Source: Icerya purchasi
Lineage: Eukaryota > Arthropoda > Insecta > Hemiptera > Monophlebidae
Direction: 5' to 3'
DNA: 64,000 bases
Assembly (NCBI GenBank): GCA_039619475.1
Contig: CM077115.1
Location: 41,292,944-41,356,943, forward strand
In this document: positions 47,365 through 58,690 of the stretch, in pieces
Position numbering within the stretch: the stretch's first letter is position 1
How the letters are laid out: every line of letters begins with the position of its first letter
Program-made: the position numbers and the translations under genes
Notes under the pieces: model-generated
Databases searched by the model: none
Seen by the model: only the letters and a program-made list of their open reading frames with translations
What the model was told of the DNA's origin: nothing

Positions 47365-48800
47365 TGAATAATAAAAAACGGTTAGAATTAGGTAAGGATC
47401 GGCGTGATGGTTTGCCAAGCAAAGAGATCAGATCCGCGATCGGTAAAGAAAATAGATGAGTTTTGAATTTATATCTGATGTCACAAATGCCTAAAAAATT
47501 GTTGGCGTAGATAGAAATAAAGTTCCATTATGTGGAGGCACAACTTTAGGAGCATTGAAGACACGATTTTCGGACATTTAGAATGGGACATGATCTCGCA
47601 CCGCTCTTTTGCTTCTTTTTCTACATTACTGTGTTTGATTTATCAATGATTATTTGTCTCGACTGTTTCTTATCTAGCTGGTTTGTATTCTCGAAAAGGT
47701 TCTAAAATTTAAAATTTGATTAGTATTATTATCCGGTTTGGAATTACATTCGAAAACCTTACGAAGATTGCTGAAAAACAAAAAAGTTGTTATCGGAATG
47801 ATAAAAATTATGATTTTTTTAACAATTTCATAATGTTTAAACTACCGCGCAAGGCATTCAATATAAAATTATATCCAGGTAAAAAATTACAATCGTAGCC
47901 CATTAACTTCTATAATACGCGCATTCATTTGCTAGAACTTATGAGATACGTGTTTATAAAATTAAATAATAAAAATTAGGACAAACAAAAAACAACGGTG
48001 CTTTCGCCAATTTCTCAAGAGGAGAACCTCGTTGAATCCGTCAGGTAATCACATCTATGCAGAATGTAATTTCAACGATGTTTTCTTAAATAGTAACGTC
48101 GGTATAGTTATAATTGTAGAACAGAAATATTCGCATTTAAAAAAAAAAAAGATGAAAAAGCAGAAACTAATCCTAAATTTTAACTTGGCCCTACTTGTGA
48201 ATAATTAAATAATTCGGAATTGTTCGTTTATATGAAATTACTAAAAACAAAAACATCCAACGCCACAACACTATTAATTCCAACAGTTTAGAAATTCCAA
48301 CAATTCATAATTTGTTTCAGTTACATGTTAATTTTAAAAATTTACCAACATGACGTTGTGAATTCTAACCGGTTTTTTGTACGCGGAAGAAATCATGCTG
48401 ACAGTTTAGTGATGTTTTATTTTTGTTCGATTTTCGTATGCAGGTTGTTTACTTTTAGCATACACCTCAGGGGTTCGTTCCTCAAAGATCGTTGTAAATT
48501 CGTATATAGTGTCGTACAGTTTTCTATAATGTCTTTTTTTTTCTCTTAAATAATAAACAATTGACCGGTCCACAAGGCCGGAAGTTTGACCACAGATATA
48601 CATAGCATTTATGTATAGTCAATTTTTTTAAAAAGGAAACAACTGTAATTTATAGCAAAAGCAAAAATATCCGTAATATGTAGAAAAAATTATGGAACGC
48701 TTTATCGTCTAATAACCAAATTTTAATCAATTGTATCTTCATACGATATCAAATATAACATAGCGGGAATATAATGTGCAGAAAAGGAAGAGACAAGGTA
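47365..48800. repeat. Near-identical 1.4-kb tract, copy 1
   Basis: Matches 57254-58690 with only about three substitutions and one A-run length change that I could see. Sequence just to the left (47227-47364 against 57110-57253) aligns but is clearly more diverged. The right end coincides with the border of the hAT element. No gene: the open frames inside (for example 48325-48549) are identical in both copies because the DNA is identical. Confidence 0.85.
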
Positions 48801-48808
48801 CAAAAGAT

Positions 48809-51800
48809 CAGGGCCGAATTTAGCGTCTGTAGGCCCCTAGGCAGAACCTGTGTTGGGAGCCATAACGGTGGGTATGAAATACCCCTTAGTAAAATGGGTG
48901 GTCCGAGGGCTCTCTCTCGGAAATATTTCGAAAATTTACCCGTAAAAATCGTATTTTAGAGCAATTTTTTAACAAAAACCTAAAAAAATACATTTAAAGT
49001 TAATTGTAAAAAATTTTACTACACAGTATTTAGAATTTAATGAATTGATAAGATAAAAATGAAATGAATTGAAAATCATGAGGGTATTCAAAATGATTTA
49101 TCAACATTGCTATGACCATAAAAAGAACATAAAGCTAAGATTAATGTCGATGTCTTTCTGTGTATGCTGCCAAATATGCAAAAAAAAGTATTTCAATTTT
49201 AAAAATAACATATTGTAATTTGAAGTAAACATGTTAGGCAAATGCAAAATATATAATAATGGAATGCAACAAATAGCAAATTTTACTTATATTTAATTCA
49301 AATATACTACTTTCCTAAACAATCAGACTTAAAAGGAAAGTGAAATGTTAAATTATTTGAAATAAGATGTATAAAAATGCATTGATAAAAAATTTAGTAC
49401 ACTAGACTTACACGTTATTTCAAACCTCATTTACCAAAATTTTGTTAAAACGGCTGTGTGTACATTTATTGCTAAATACTACGTATCACTTGGAAATGGC
49501 TCAGTGACTAATTGATTTGCGCCTACACTTCAAACTAACGAAGCTACTTATAAAATCTTCATAACTTGGTTGTCTTAAAATATTACTTTCAATGCTAAAC
49601 AAGGCCAAAACGTTGAGCCTGTCTTCTAACATGGAGGTTCGAAGCCTGTTTTTGATCAACTTCAATTTTGGAAATGTTCTTTTTCCACTGCTGATTGTGA
49701 CCATAAGTAACAAGTACACTCTTAGAGCGACCTCGATATTAGAAAAACAATCTTTGACGTTATTTTCTAGGAGGAGTTTATACATCCACCTGACTAATAT
49801 CTTTTTCATTTCTCTCATCATCTTCTTGCAACTTCTGGTAAAAATCCTTGAACTGAATCAGTTCGTTTCCCAATTGATTGTCTAGGTCTTTGTTTTATAT
49901 GTTTCTACTAAGTTTTGAGCTGCTGCAATTACCTCTTCATCGATAAGCGTACCCAACTTGTTGAGAAACCCAAAACGGGTATCAGTTTGTATGCTTCAAA
50001 CCTCTGCCGCAATGAAGATTCAAATTGATCTATTACAGGGAGGAAATTGTGGGTTCGAAATTTTTCTGATGTGATGAGCTCAACTTCTGGTGCTTAGACA
50101 CACAGGTCAAGAGATGCCGAACGCACGTTTCTTTTGCGCTTGCGCTGTGTTTCACTCTCATGCGTAGTGCAATCAGCTAACTCAGAAGCTTTGACCTCAT
50201 ATTCTTTAAAGCTATCCCCCGTTTTGTTCCTATGAAGATTGTTAGCGATGTCAGTGCCGAGGCGGCTGTGTTCACATCCAATCAAGGGTTCTACAGAGTT
50301 TCACTAGTTTTGTTTACTTGCTCCAACATATCATTCCAAAATATTGTGCAGAACCTCGTTTCCATCATTGACATTTGTTATGCAAACTTAAAGCAGTAAC
50401 ACGTGATTTTCCTGAATCTTCTTTGTCCTCTGAAATTTCAAAAAGTGCATTTTTTATTTCCTTATAGCCTCGCAAGAGGGCTTTCGTAGCATCTGCTTGC
50501 CATGACCAACGTGTTGTTGTTTTCCTTTTTGGTACGAGAATGCGTTTGCCAATTTCTGCTTTTTTCAAGCGATCGGTTAGAACTTTATGTCTATTAGTTG
50601 AGGCTGTAAAATATACATAAAGTTCTTCCAAAAAGTCATAAAATCTTACAGCACTGAGACAGCACTCGGCAGCAGCCTGCACTACAAGATTGAGTGAGTG
50701 CCCAGCGTAAGGTACCCATACTGCTAAATTATTTTCTTCTAAAATACCAGCGCTTGAAGGGCATTGTACTTCGCGCTCATTGCAGACGCGTTATCATAAG
50801 ACTGACCCCGGCAGTTTTTAATGTCTATGTCATTCTCTTTCAAAAACTTGTTCAAACCGTGAAACATATCTTTAGCTTTGTGCCCGTGGTTTGGCATGAA
50901 TGTTACAAATCATTCAACAGGGATGTGTTGCTCTAAATATCTGAATATAACAGTGCGCTGATCAACGTGATCTTCATCTGGTGTTGAGTCTACTGATGTT
51001 GAATAGTACTTTGACTTCTTGGGTCGAGAGATAACTTCATTGAAAACTCGTTTGCCAGTTAGTTGCACAACTTCGTCGCAAATTATCGGTAATAGGTAGT
51101 TGGTGTGACTACTTCCACGGTATGGTTCTTTATGTGTTTGCTAAAAAAGTCGTCATATCGAGCTATAAGCTTCAGTAGCCCTAGGTAGTTACCGTTTCTT
51201 GGTGACCCAAGTGTCTGATTTTCCCCTCTGAATGCTAAACCTCTTTCGCTAATAAAAACTACCACACTTACCAATCTCCTGAGAACTTCTCGCCAGTATT
51301 TTGCTACATCTTTTGCTTGCCTTGTCAGTTCTTTATCAATACGCCCCACTTCTTTATAACGTCCTAAAGAATCAACGACATCATTCAGGTAGTTTTTAGA
51401 TGTTTTGCGTTCAAAGACACATATAACAGCATTTTTCCAATCGCAATAACCATCATGTGTAAACTGCGAGCGTGGTCGGGAGAAAAGTTTACATACATAG
51501 TAATAGACATGTCCATTGCTTGATGAAAAACGGAGCTACGAACGTCCCATTTTTAGACAGCGTTGGACACATCAGAGCCTCCCGCCCTCCCACACCGTCC
51601 CTATTCGCCACACCCCTAGCGATCGAAATTCCTGAATGCTGACTCAACTCATATCAGCTGTCCACTGAACAGTTCAGCTGAAATATCCCACAAAAAATAT
51701 AGCCGAGGCGACGCATTTTATGATTACAAGAGGGTCCTCGCCACAATATTAAAATAAGGACATTTTTATTTTAATCTATTTAAAATTAAAATATTTGGAT

Positions 51801-51877
51801 TTTTCTTTTTTGTAGAGCGGGCCCCTTTGTGCTACAAGCCCATAGGCTGCAGCCTATATAGCCTATGTGTAAATCTG
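48809..51877 (-). mobile_element. hAT transposon relic, ZMYM1-like family
   Basis: The left end CAGGGCCGAATTTAG and right end (complement) CAGATTTACACATAGGC are imperfect inverted repeats of hAT style. The 8-bp flanks CAAAAGAT (48801-48808) and AATAAGAT (51878-51885) agree at 6 of 8 positions, a possible target-site duplication. The 3.1-kb element encodes a broken transposase on the minus strand. It lies between the 1.4-kb tract and the flank of exon E. Confidence 0.75.
49501..51520 (-). pseudogene. hAT transposase (zinc finger MYM-type 1-like) relic
   Basis: Reading from about 51520 downward, frames give RIDKELTRQAKDVAKYWREV and ERGLAFRGENQTLGSP with GNYLGLLKLI (51349-51083). Next come a segment with NHGHKAKDMFHGLN and NCRGQSYDNASAMS (about 50900-50740, containing a stop) and AAAECCLSAVRFYDFLEELY with TTTRWSWQADATKAL (50682-50365). 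The C-terminal hAT dimerisation region follows: SGKRTFPKLKLIKNRLRTSM with EDRLNVLALFSIE (49821-49501). The order fits hAT-derived ZMYM1-like proteins. Frameshifts and stops make it non-functional. The N-terminal zinc finger was not found. Confidence 0.8.
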
Positions 51878-52521
51878 AATAAGATGTAATCAATATATCC
51901 CGGGAATATCATGAGCGGAGAAGGACGAGACAGGATACAAACGACGCATACCGCGAATGGGAAAGCCAACGAATGAAAACTATTTCTTCTTGCTCACTTC
52001 TTTCGACTATTTCGAAAGTAGTTCTTGCCGCGCATTGGAAGTGTTGTATTTGTATCGGCATGGTAATCGACTTTTAGAGACCATATTACTACACACTTCG
52101 CATTCCACATATTCCCCGCGGCAATCGACAAGAAACCTAAAGTAGCGAAACATGCCATTGAAAACTACTAGCAAAAATTGTCACAAATTTCTCACGTTTA
52201 TTTATACACTAAATTAACGTAACTTAGCATTAAAACGCAATTGTGTGATTCCTTCGTTATATATCTTAAGCTACATGACGTAGCGGAGACAACGGGGAAA
52301 CTAATTAACTTCGAATAGACGATGAAAACTACAAGTGAGCATCTCCTGACACTAGCGCTACAACTCGTCTATCGTACTTTAGGGCGATATCGTGATTGCG
52401 CGCTTTGTTGCGTACCGGCTTAATAACATCGTCGGTGAGCAAGATGATGAAGTACATAGTGCCCGTTACTCTGTGAGAAATTCTGATGTGTTGCGGTCGG
52501 TTGTGACGCGTAATCGCGAAA
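51878..52521 (+). promoter_or_regulatory. 5' flank of UGT exon E
   Basis: Homologous in order to the D, F and G flanks: GTTCTTGCCGCGC, GGCATGGTAATCGAC, ACTAGCGCTACAACTCG, GATATCGTGATTGCGCGC, and TGTGACGCGTAATCGCGAAA before the ATG. It contains TGACGTAGC at about 52276, which fits the CncC/Maf-type core TGACnnnGC, but D has TGACGTAGA at the matching place, so a conserved site is not supported. Confidence 0.6.
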
Positions 52522-53355
52522 ATGAATTTCGGTTTGTTCCTGTCGTTAGCGTTTTTAGCGTCTGCATCGATAGCGACGTCGTTCGACATTTTAGCACTTT
52601 TCCCGCTTCCCGCCAAAAGCCACTATGCACCCGCCGAGCCCCTGTTGGTTGAACTAGCCAGACGTGGACACAACCTGACCGTCTACACTCCGTTTCCGAA
52701 AAAAACCATCGACTACGTTTCGAATTACCACGAAATTGACGTATCGAAATGTTTTCCGCTGGACGAAAACTACCTGACGGTGCAAAATATGCAAATATTA
52801 GCCTCCGATTTGTTCAAGGCTACCTTTTTCCTATACCAGCTAGGTCCCACTTATGAACTAATGTCGCAGTGCGAACCGCTAATGAATTTACTTTATCGCC
52901 CCGATAAGAAATACGATCTGCTGCTGACGGAAACGTTCAATTCCGACATCTTTCTCATTTACGCGCATAAATTTAAGATTCCGTTTGCTACCCTAACACC
53001 GAATACCATGTTTCCATGGCTGAGCGATCGCCTCGGTAACCCTGACAACCCGAGTTACATTCCGCACCTGATTAGCGGCTATTTTTCCAACATGGATTTC
53101 CTTCAACGCATCCGTAACACTTACGCCTACTTGTTATCTCATGTAATGTATCGATACTTTATAACAGTAAGAGATAATGCTATAGCTCGGAGATTATTGG
53201 GACCGGACGTTCCATCGTTGGAAGACCTCGTCAAAAATACTAGCCTGCTATTTAGCTATTCTCATCACAGTGTAAACTATGTACATCCACTGGTACCAGC
53301 TGTCGTCCAGATTTCCGGGATTAATGTTGCATCGACAACTAAACCACTGCCGAAG
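52522..53355 (+). CDS. UDP-glycosyltransferase first exon E (N-terminal half)
   Basis: 278 codons from the ATG at 52522 to the phase-0 donor AAG-GTATGT at 53356. It has a signal peptide (about 1-20), FDILALFPLPAKSHYAP with His34, YDLLLTETFNSD, GNPDNPSYIP and NTSLLF, all as in exon D. Differences from D gather in residues 78-115 (for example NYLTVQN, TFFLYQLGPTYELMS), a region that in UGTs helps form the acceptor pocket. It encodes the acceptor-binding half only. The following 6.3 kb contain repeats, an OTU-like fragment and a mariner relic but no recognisable UGT C-terminal exon. Confidence 0.93.
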
Positions 53356-53658
53356 GTATGTGATCTATTATAATTGCCCTCGATTAATATCTGTACAACT
53401 GGAATGTTCATACAGGTAGTTGACGTTCGCAATGGAATGTATGTACTTGCATATATATATATATGTATACATAAAAGCGAAAATCTTTAAATATTTGAAA
53501 GCCACAGCAATTATAGTTCGTAATACGACGATACTGTGTACTGCCGCCACCTAAAAATGAATTAAAAGGGATAAATTTTTCACCGGTGAGGGAAGTAGTT
53601 AAATTCAAAAAACCACTTTTTAAAAAATCGAATAATCACTCTACAGCCTCTACTAAGT

Positions 53659-54790
53659 GTGTGCAAAATTTTTTTAAATCCTAATAATTTTAAGGCGGGA
53701 AAACGGCAAAACCCCGTTTTTGAGAATAGACCAAACGAATCATGGTTATCATGTGTAATTTCATGTGAATATAATGTGTATACTGAAAGTATCCATTAAG
53801 AACGCTTTTTTAAAAATTCGAATTTTAAAGGGGTGAAAAGGGGCTAAATACTGTTTCCCGAAAAAATGCACAAACTGTTATAGTTTTGGCGAAAATGTGT
53901 CGTCTTAATTGTAATTTCACATGAAGATACTGCATTAGGTGTACTGAAAGTGTGCTAAACTTTTTTTTCATCCCCAACATTTTGTGAAAGAAAAAGGGCA
54001 GAAACCCATTTTTGAGAAAAACAAAAGTCACACTACGAATTGTGATTATCGCGTGTAATTTCATGTGAATACAGTGTATATACTGAAGATGTCAAATAAA
54101 AAGGCCGTTTTGAAAATTCAGATTTTAAGGGGTAGAATGGGGTAAAAAACCGTTTCCAAAAAAATACACAAATTGTTATATTTTTGGCGCAAATGGGTTT
54201 AGCAAATTGTAATTTTGCATGAAAATATCTCATATGGTCTACTAAAAGCGTGAAAAAGTTTTATAAAACCCACAAAATTTCTAGTAGGAAACAAGGCAAC
54301 CCCTATTTTGAAGTAAACCAAAAATCATGCTATAGTGCTTAAGAATATTGATAATCGCGTTTAATTTCGTGTGAATATAATGTATATACCGAAGATGTCG
54401 AATTAGAACGCCGTTTTGAAAATTCGGACTTTAAGAGATGGAAAGGGGTTAAAAGTTGTTTTCGAAAAAATCCACAAACTGTTATTTTTTTGATGCAAAA
54501 GGGTTTAATTGTAATTTCGCATAAAGACGTACGTGTATGGTGTATTAAAAGTGTGCAAAAGCTTTTTCCTTCCCTAAAATTTTAAGGGAACAAAATAATC
54601 CCATTTTTGGAAAACCAAAAATCACGCTGTAATATAAACGAATCGTGATTATCAATGTGAATACAGTGTATGCACTAATGATGTCAAGTAAGAACGCTTT
54701 TTTGAAAATTGGAACTTGAAGATGAGGAAAGGGATAAAAACACATTTTCAAAAAAAAAAAAAGTAAACTGTTATATTTCCCTTAGAAATA
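53659..54790. repeat. Four diverged tandem units of about 295 bp
   Basis: Units start at about 53659, 53951, 54249 and 54550 (spacing 292, 298, 301). Each runs through GTGTGCAAAA or a variant, a CCCCATTTTTG-like block, AATCATGGTTATC or GTGATTATC, TAATTTCATGTGAATATA, ACTGAAGATGTC, AACGCCGTTTTGAAAATTC, and CAAACTGTTATATTTTTG. Divergence between units is considerable, so the array is old or made of distinct family members. It sits in the intron after exon E. Confidence 0.8.
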
Positions 54791-54916
54791 AGTTATCAAA
54801 TTATGATTCTGTCTTAATAATCTTTATACAGGATACCAAAACCCTATTAAATTACGACGTTACAACGTCAATTGTTTCTGGGTGAGGTCCCTGGTTGAGA
54901 AGCCAAAAAAAAAAAA
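54791..54916 (+). mobile_element. 3' tail of a non-LTR element
   Basis: GAGGTCCCTGGTTGAGAAGCC followed by an A run at 54904-54916 matches the minus-strand tail near 61990-62030 (GAGGTCCCTGGTTGACGAGCC then A-rich). A shorter ACGAGCC-A(n) tail ends the fragment at 20629. Upstream coding sequence is not recognisable, so only the terminus is called. Confidence 0.5.
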
Positions 54917-55103
54917 AATTAAAAAAACTTCTTTTTTATATTATTTGCTTTCCCTCTTGGCCAATAATATTCCGTTCGAATTTGACGTCATTCCGATCAG
55001 TGGTTCTTTTTTTATAGCGTTTTAAAACTTCAACTTTAATTATAATCACCCTGTATGTATATGTATATGACATATATTCGTTGTAATTACGGATGTAGAA
55101 TTG

Positions 55104-55364
55104 ATGTGTGTTAATGATATAATAGTTGCCCATTATGTAAAATACATAGATAGGGATGGTGCATGTTTGTTTTCGTCTCTGTCTTATTGTATAATAATGA
55201 ATTATAGGAGTAGAAATACGGAAATGTATGTACTATATGTTTGTAAAAAGTGGAAGAGGATTGGACTTATCGGGGAACATACATATAAAAATAAAATAGA
55301 GTATGTAACTGATATGTCAAATATTCGAACTTTTGGACGAAAACCACTGTATAAATTTTTTTAA
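55104..55364 (+). pseudogene. OTU cysteine-protease-like fragment
   Basis: An 86-codon frame from the ATG at 55104 reads VKYIDRDGACLFSSLSYCI. That is the OTU signature: Asp18-Gly-Ala-Cys21-Leu-Phe, with Cys21 as the catalytic residue. EMYVLYVCKKWKRIG and IEYVTDMSNIRTFG follow, the usual spacing to the ExYxxxMxxxxTFG region of OTU domains. The frame then stops, so the later catalytic His is missing. OTU enzymes remove ubiquitin, and OTU domains also occur in some transposable elements. Its setting, inside a repeat-filled intron next to a retroelement tail, suggests a TE-borne, truncated copy. An intact host gene is unlikely. Confidence 0.55.
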
Positions 55365-55743
55365 TTAACTGTTTAACTTTCTTTTTAATAATTTGCCACT
55401 AGGAATATTAAAATCCGTACTCAACTACTGCAGTTTGCTGTTGCAGTAATAAATTAATTTTAATAAAACACTCGAGACGGAGTGATTAAAAAATATGATT
55501 GAAGAAGATGCTCTTTTAAATTGGGAGATCACGCTGTGAATAACTCAGCCTCTTCAAACCGATGGCTGTGTGTGCCGTTTAGTTGAGTTAAAAACTTTTT
55601 GATAGATCACGACAGGATATAGAAAGATTGATAATCTTCAGCTAAACGTGAAGACTATTTTCCGTTTGACGGTGCAAAGAGAGAAAGAACCTTTATATAA
55701 ATACAATTCCAGATAAAGCAAAAATGTACAGATTTAAATGGGC

Positions 55744-55745
<2 letters not shown>

Positions 55746-55816
<71 letters not shown>
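55746..55816. repeat. (TA)n microsatellite, about 70 bp
   Basis: Long pure TA run. The sequence after it (ATCAGTTAGTCGTACTGAC...) is the continuation of the exon E intron as judged from D and G. About 2.3 kb of foreign DNA (53460-55745) therefore lies inside the original TA tract. Confidence 0.9.
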
Positions 55817-55819
<3 letters not shown>

Positions 55820-55974
55820 GTAACAATCAGTTAGTCGTACTGACAAATACGGTTTTAACAAGATTTCTTTTCCGTTTTTTTTTTTTTGTTTCTTTTGCTG
55901 TACACATCAAAATAGTTAAGGCAGCCCCTCAAAGTTTTCCTAATAGCATTTTGATAAATTTGAAAAGAGCTGGG

Positions 55975-56878
55975 AGGGGCGTTCAATAAGTAATGTGACA
56001 CGGCTTATCTCACACTCGCTGTTACGTGAAACTGTGTGAAATTTATGTGAGAGACAGAGCAGAAAAATACAAACAGAACAGCGTTTTCTGTACGCACGTG
56101 TGAAACACGTCGGTGAACCTTTTGCAAGCCGGTGAGTTACGAAACACGCGCGGCCACCAAATTTTTGAGAGCCGAAGAAGTTGTAGGTGCAAAAATTGAT
56201 CGCAGACTGTGCATGGCATACGATGAAAATAGCATTATGACGCGTAAATGTGTCTCAAAGTCAAAGGAAGCGAGTGAAGTATAGATAAAATGAAAGGTCA
56301 ACCAGGTCCGCCAAAAACCAAAACTAAATGCTCGGCCGGAAGGCATCTGGAACCGGCACGGACTCCTACTGTTGCAATTTTGTGTACAGAAGGATGCGAT
56401 AACAGAGTACACTTACCGTGACACTCATTCGGCACTTCATCGAGCGATTAATCGGAAGAGACATGCCTGCAATTTGGAGAGAAGTGCTTTTGCATGATAA
56501 TGTGCGACCGCACATGTCTGTTCTCGTTCGCACGTGAATTAAAAATTAAAATTGAGACGAATTTTCACATCCACCCTACGCGCGTGATGTAGCACCTTTA
56601 TATTTTCACGTTTTCTCCATTTGAAATGCGTGGGAAACGGTTTGTAACAGAAGAAGTCACGGAAGCGGTAACGACATTTTTCGCAAATGCACCGCCCACT
56701 TTTACCGTGACGGTATCATTAAACTCGTGACCCGGGATGAGAAATGTCTTAATGTTTTTAGAAATTAAATCGAAAAACAAAGTATTACTTCTAGTTTCTT
56801 TGATATTTTTTTCATAATTTTTGGATGTCTGAAAGGTCATTTTCGAAGACATGTCACGTTACTTATTAAACGCCCCTT
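55975..56878 (+). mobile_element. Mariner element relic
   Basis: Inverted ends AGGGGCGTTCAATAAGTAAT (left) and, on the complement, AGGGGCGTTTAATAAGTAAC (right) continue to GTGACA. Length 904 bp. Inserted in the intron after E, between AAAAGA and TATATG as judged from D. The ends and internal transposase remnants identify mariner. Confidence 0.8.
56130..56780 (+). pseudogene. Mariner transposase relic
   Basis: Plus-strand frames, with several shifts, give FLRAEEVVGAKIDR early, then REVLLHDNVRPHMSVLV (about 56470-56530; HDNxRPH holds the second catalytic Asp). The C-terminal segment follows: GKRFVTEEVTEAVTTFFAN, PPTFYRDGIIKLVTRDEKCL (about 56625-56750). The protein would cut and rejoin the element ends. 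Stops and shifts make it inactive. Confidence 0.75.
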
Positions 56879-57253
56879 GGTATATGGAAATGAAACTTTT
56901 TTTTTTAGTATTCGATGCATGGAACAAAAGTATGACATAGTTTTCATTTATAGACACATATATTATATGTATACATATATATTTTTCTTTTTTTTTTTTT
57001 TTTTTTTTTCTTTGGCTGAGGTTATTAACACTATGGACATTATTGCAATGAGTGTGATAATTTTTTTGTAATTTTAATGTTCGTCGGTGAGGTCTGAACA
57101 GAGTTCCACTCACAGTAGTTGGTATACCCGATTAGCTATAAAAAAGAGGTATAAAATAAAATGAATAAAAAAATAGTATATTATAATTCTATTAGAGGTG
57201 AGGGTGAATGAAACACCCCTTTGCTCGCATAAGTAGTGATCAATAAAATAAAT

Positions 57254-58690
57254 GAATAACAAAAAACGGTTAGAATTAGGTAAGGATCGGCGTGATGGTT
57301 TGCCAAGCAAAGAGATCAGATCCGCGATCGGTAAAGAAAAAAGATGAGTTTTGAATTTATATCTGATGTCACAAATGCCTAAAAAATTGTTGGCGTAGAT
57401 AGAAATAAAGTTCCATTATGTGGAGGCACAACTTTAGGAGCATTGAAGACACGATTTTCGGACATTTAGAATGGGACATGATCTCGCACCGCTCTTTTGC
57501 TTCTTTTTCTACATTACTGTGTTTGATTTATCAATGATTATTTGTCTCGACTGTTTCTTATCTAGCTGGTTCGTATTCTCGAAAAGGTTCTAAAATTTAA
57601 AATTTGATTAGTATTATTATCCGGTTTGGAATTACATTCGAAAACCTTACGAAGATTGCTGAAAAACAAAAAAGTTGTTATCGGAATGATAAAAATTATG
57701 ATTTTTTTAACAATTTCATAATGTTTAAACTACCGCGCAAGGCATTCAATATAAAATTATATCCAGGTAAAAAATTACAATCGTAGCCCATTAACTTCTA
57801 TAATACGCGCATTCATTTGCTAGAACTTATGAGATACGTGTTTATAAAATTAAATAATAAAAATTAGGACAAACAAAAAACAACGGTGCTTTCGCCAATT
57901 TCTCAAGAGGAGAACCTCGTTGAATCCGTCAGGTAATCACATCTATGCAGAATGTAATTTCAACGATGTTTTCTTAAATAGTAACGTCGGTATAGTTATA
58001 ATTGTAGAACAGAAATATTCGCATTTAAAAAAAAAAAAAGATGAAAAAGCAGAAACTAATCCTAAATTTTAACTTGGCCCTACTTGTGAATAATTAAATA
58101 ATTCGGAATTGTTCGTTTATATGAAATTACTAAAAACAAAAACATCCAACGCCACAACACTATTAATTCCAACAGTTTAGAAATTCCAACAATTCATAAT
58201 TTGTTTCAGTTACATGTTAATTTTAAAAATTTACCAACATGACGTTGTGAATTCTAACCGGTTTTTTGTACGCGGAAGAAATCATGCTGACAGTTTAGTG
58301 ATGTTTTATTTTTGTTCGATTTTCGTATGCAGGTTGTTTACTTTTAGCATACACCTCAGGGGTTCGTTCCTCAAAGATCGTTGTAAATTCGTATATAGTG
58401 TCGTACAGTTTTCTATAATGTCTTTTTTTTTCTCTTAAATAATAAACAATTGACCGGTCCACAAGGCCGGAAGTTTGACCACAGATATACATAGCATTTA
58501 TGTATAGTCAATTTTTTTAAAAAGGAAACAACTGTAATTTATAGCAAAAGCAAAAATATCCGTAATATGTAGAAAAAATTATGGAACGCTTTATCGTCTA
58601 ATAACCAAATTTTAATCAATTGTATCTTCATACGATATCAAATATAACATAGCGGGAATATAATGTGCAGAAAAGGAAGAGACAAGATAC
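57254..58690. repeat. Near-identical 1.4-kb tract, copy 2
   Basis: Partner of 47365-48800. It continues without interruption into the 5' flank of exon F, whereas copy 1 ends at the hAT element. This suggests copy 2 is in the original place and copy 1 received it, though the reverse cannot be excluded. Confidence 0.85.

Noticed and set aside
48325..48549. Identical small open frames at 48325 and 58214, and at 47716 and 57604
   Set aside because: Identity reflects the near-identical DNA tract, not protein selection; no motif or family resemblance.
52270..52290. CncC/Maf-type site TGACGTAGC in the E flank
   Set aside because: The matching position in D is TGACGTAGA and it is not kept in the others; a 6-base fit is expected by chance.
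53659..54790. CRISPR-like array
   Set aside because: Units are about 295 bp, diverged, with no short identical repeats or unique spacers, in a eukaryotic intron.
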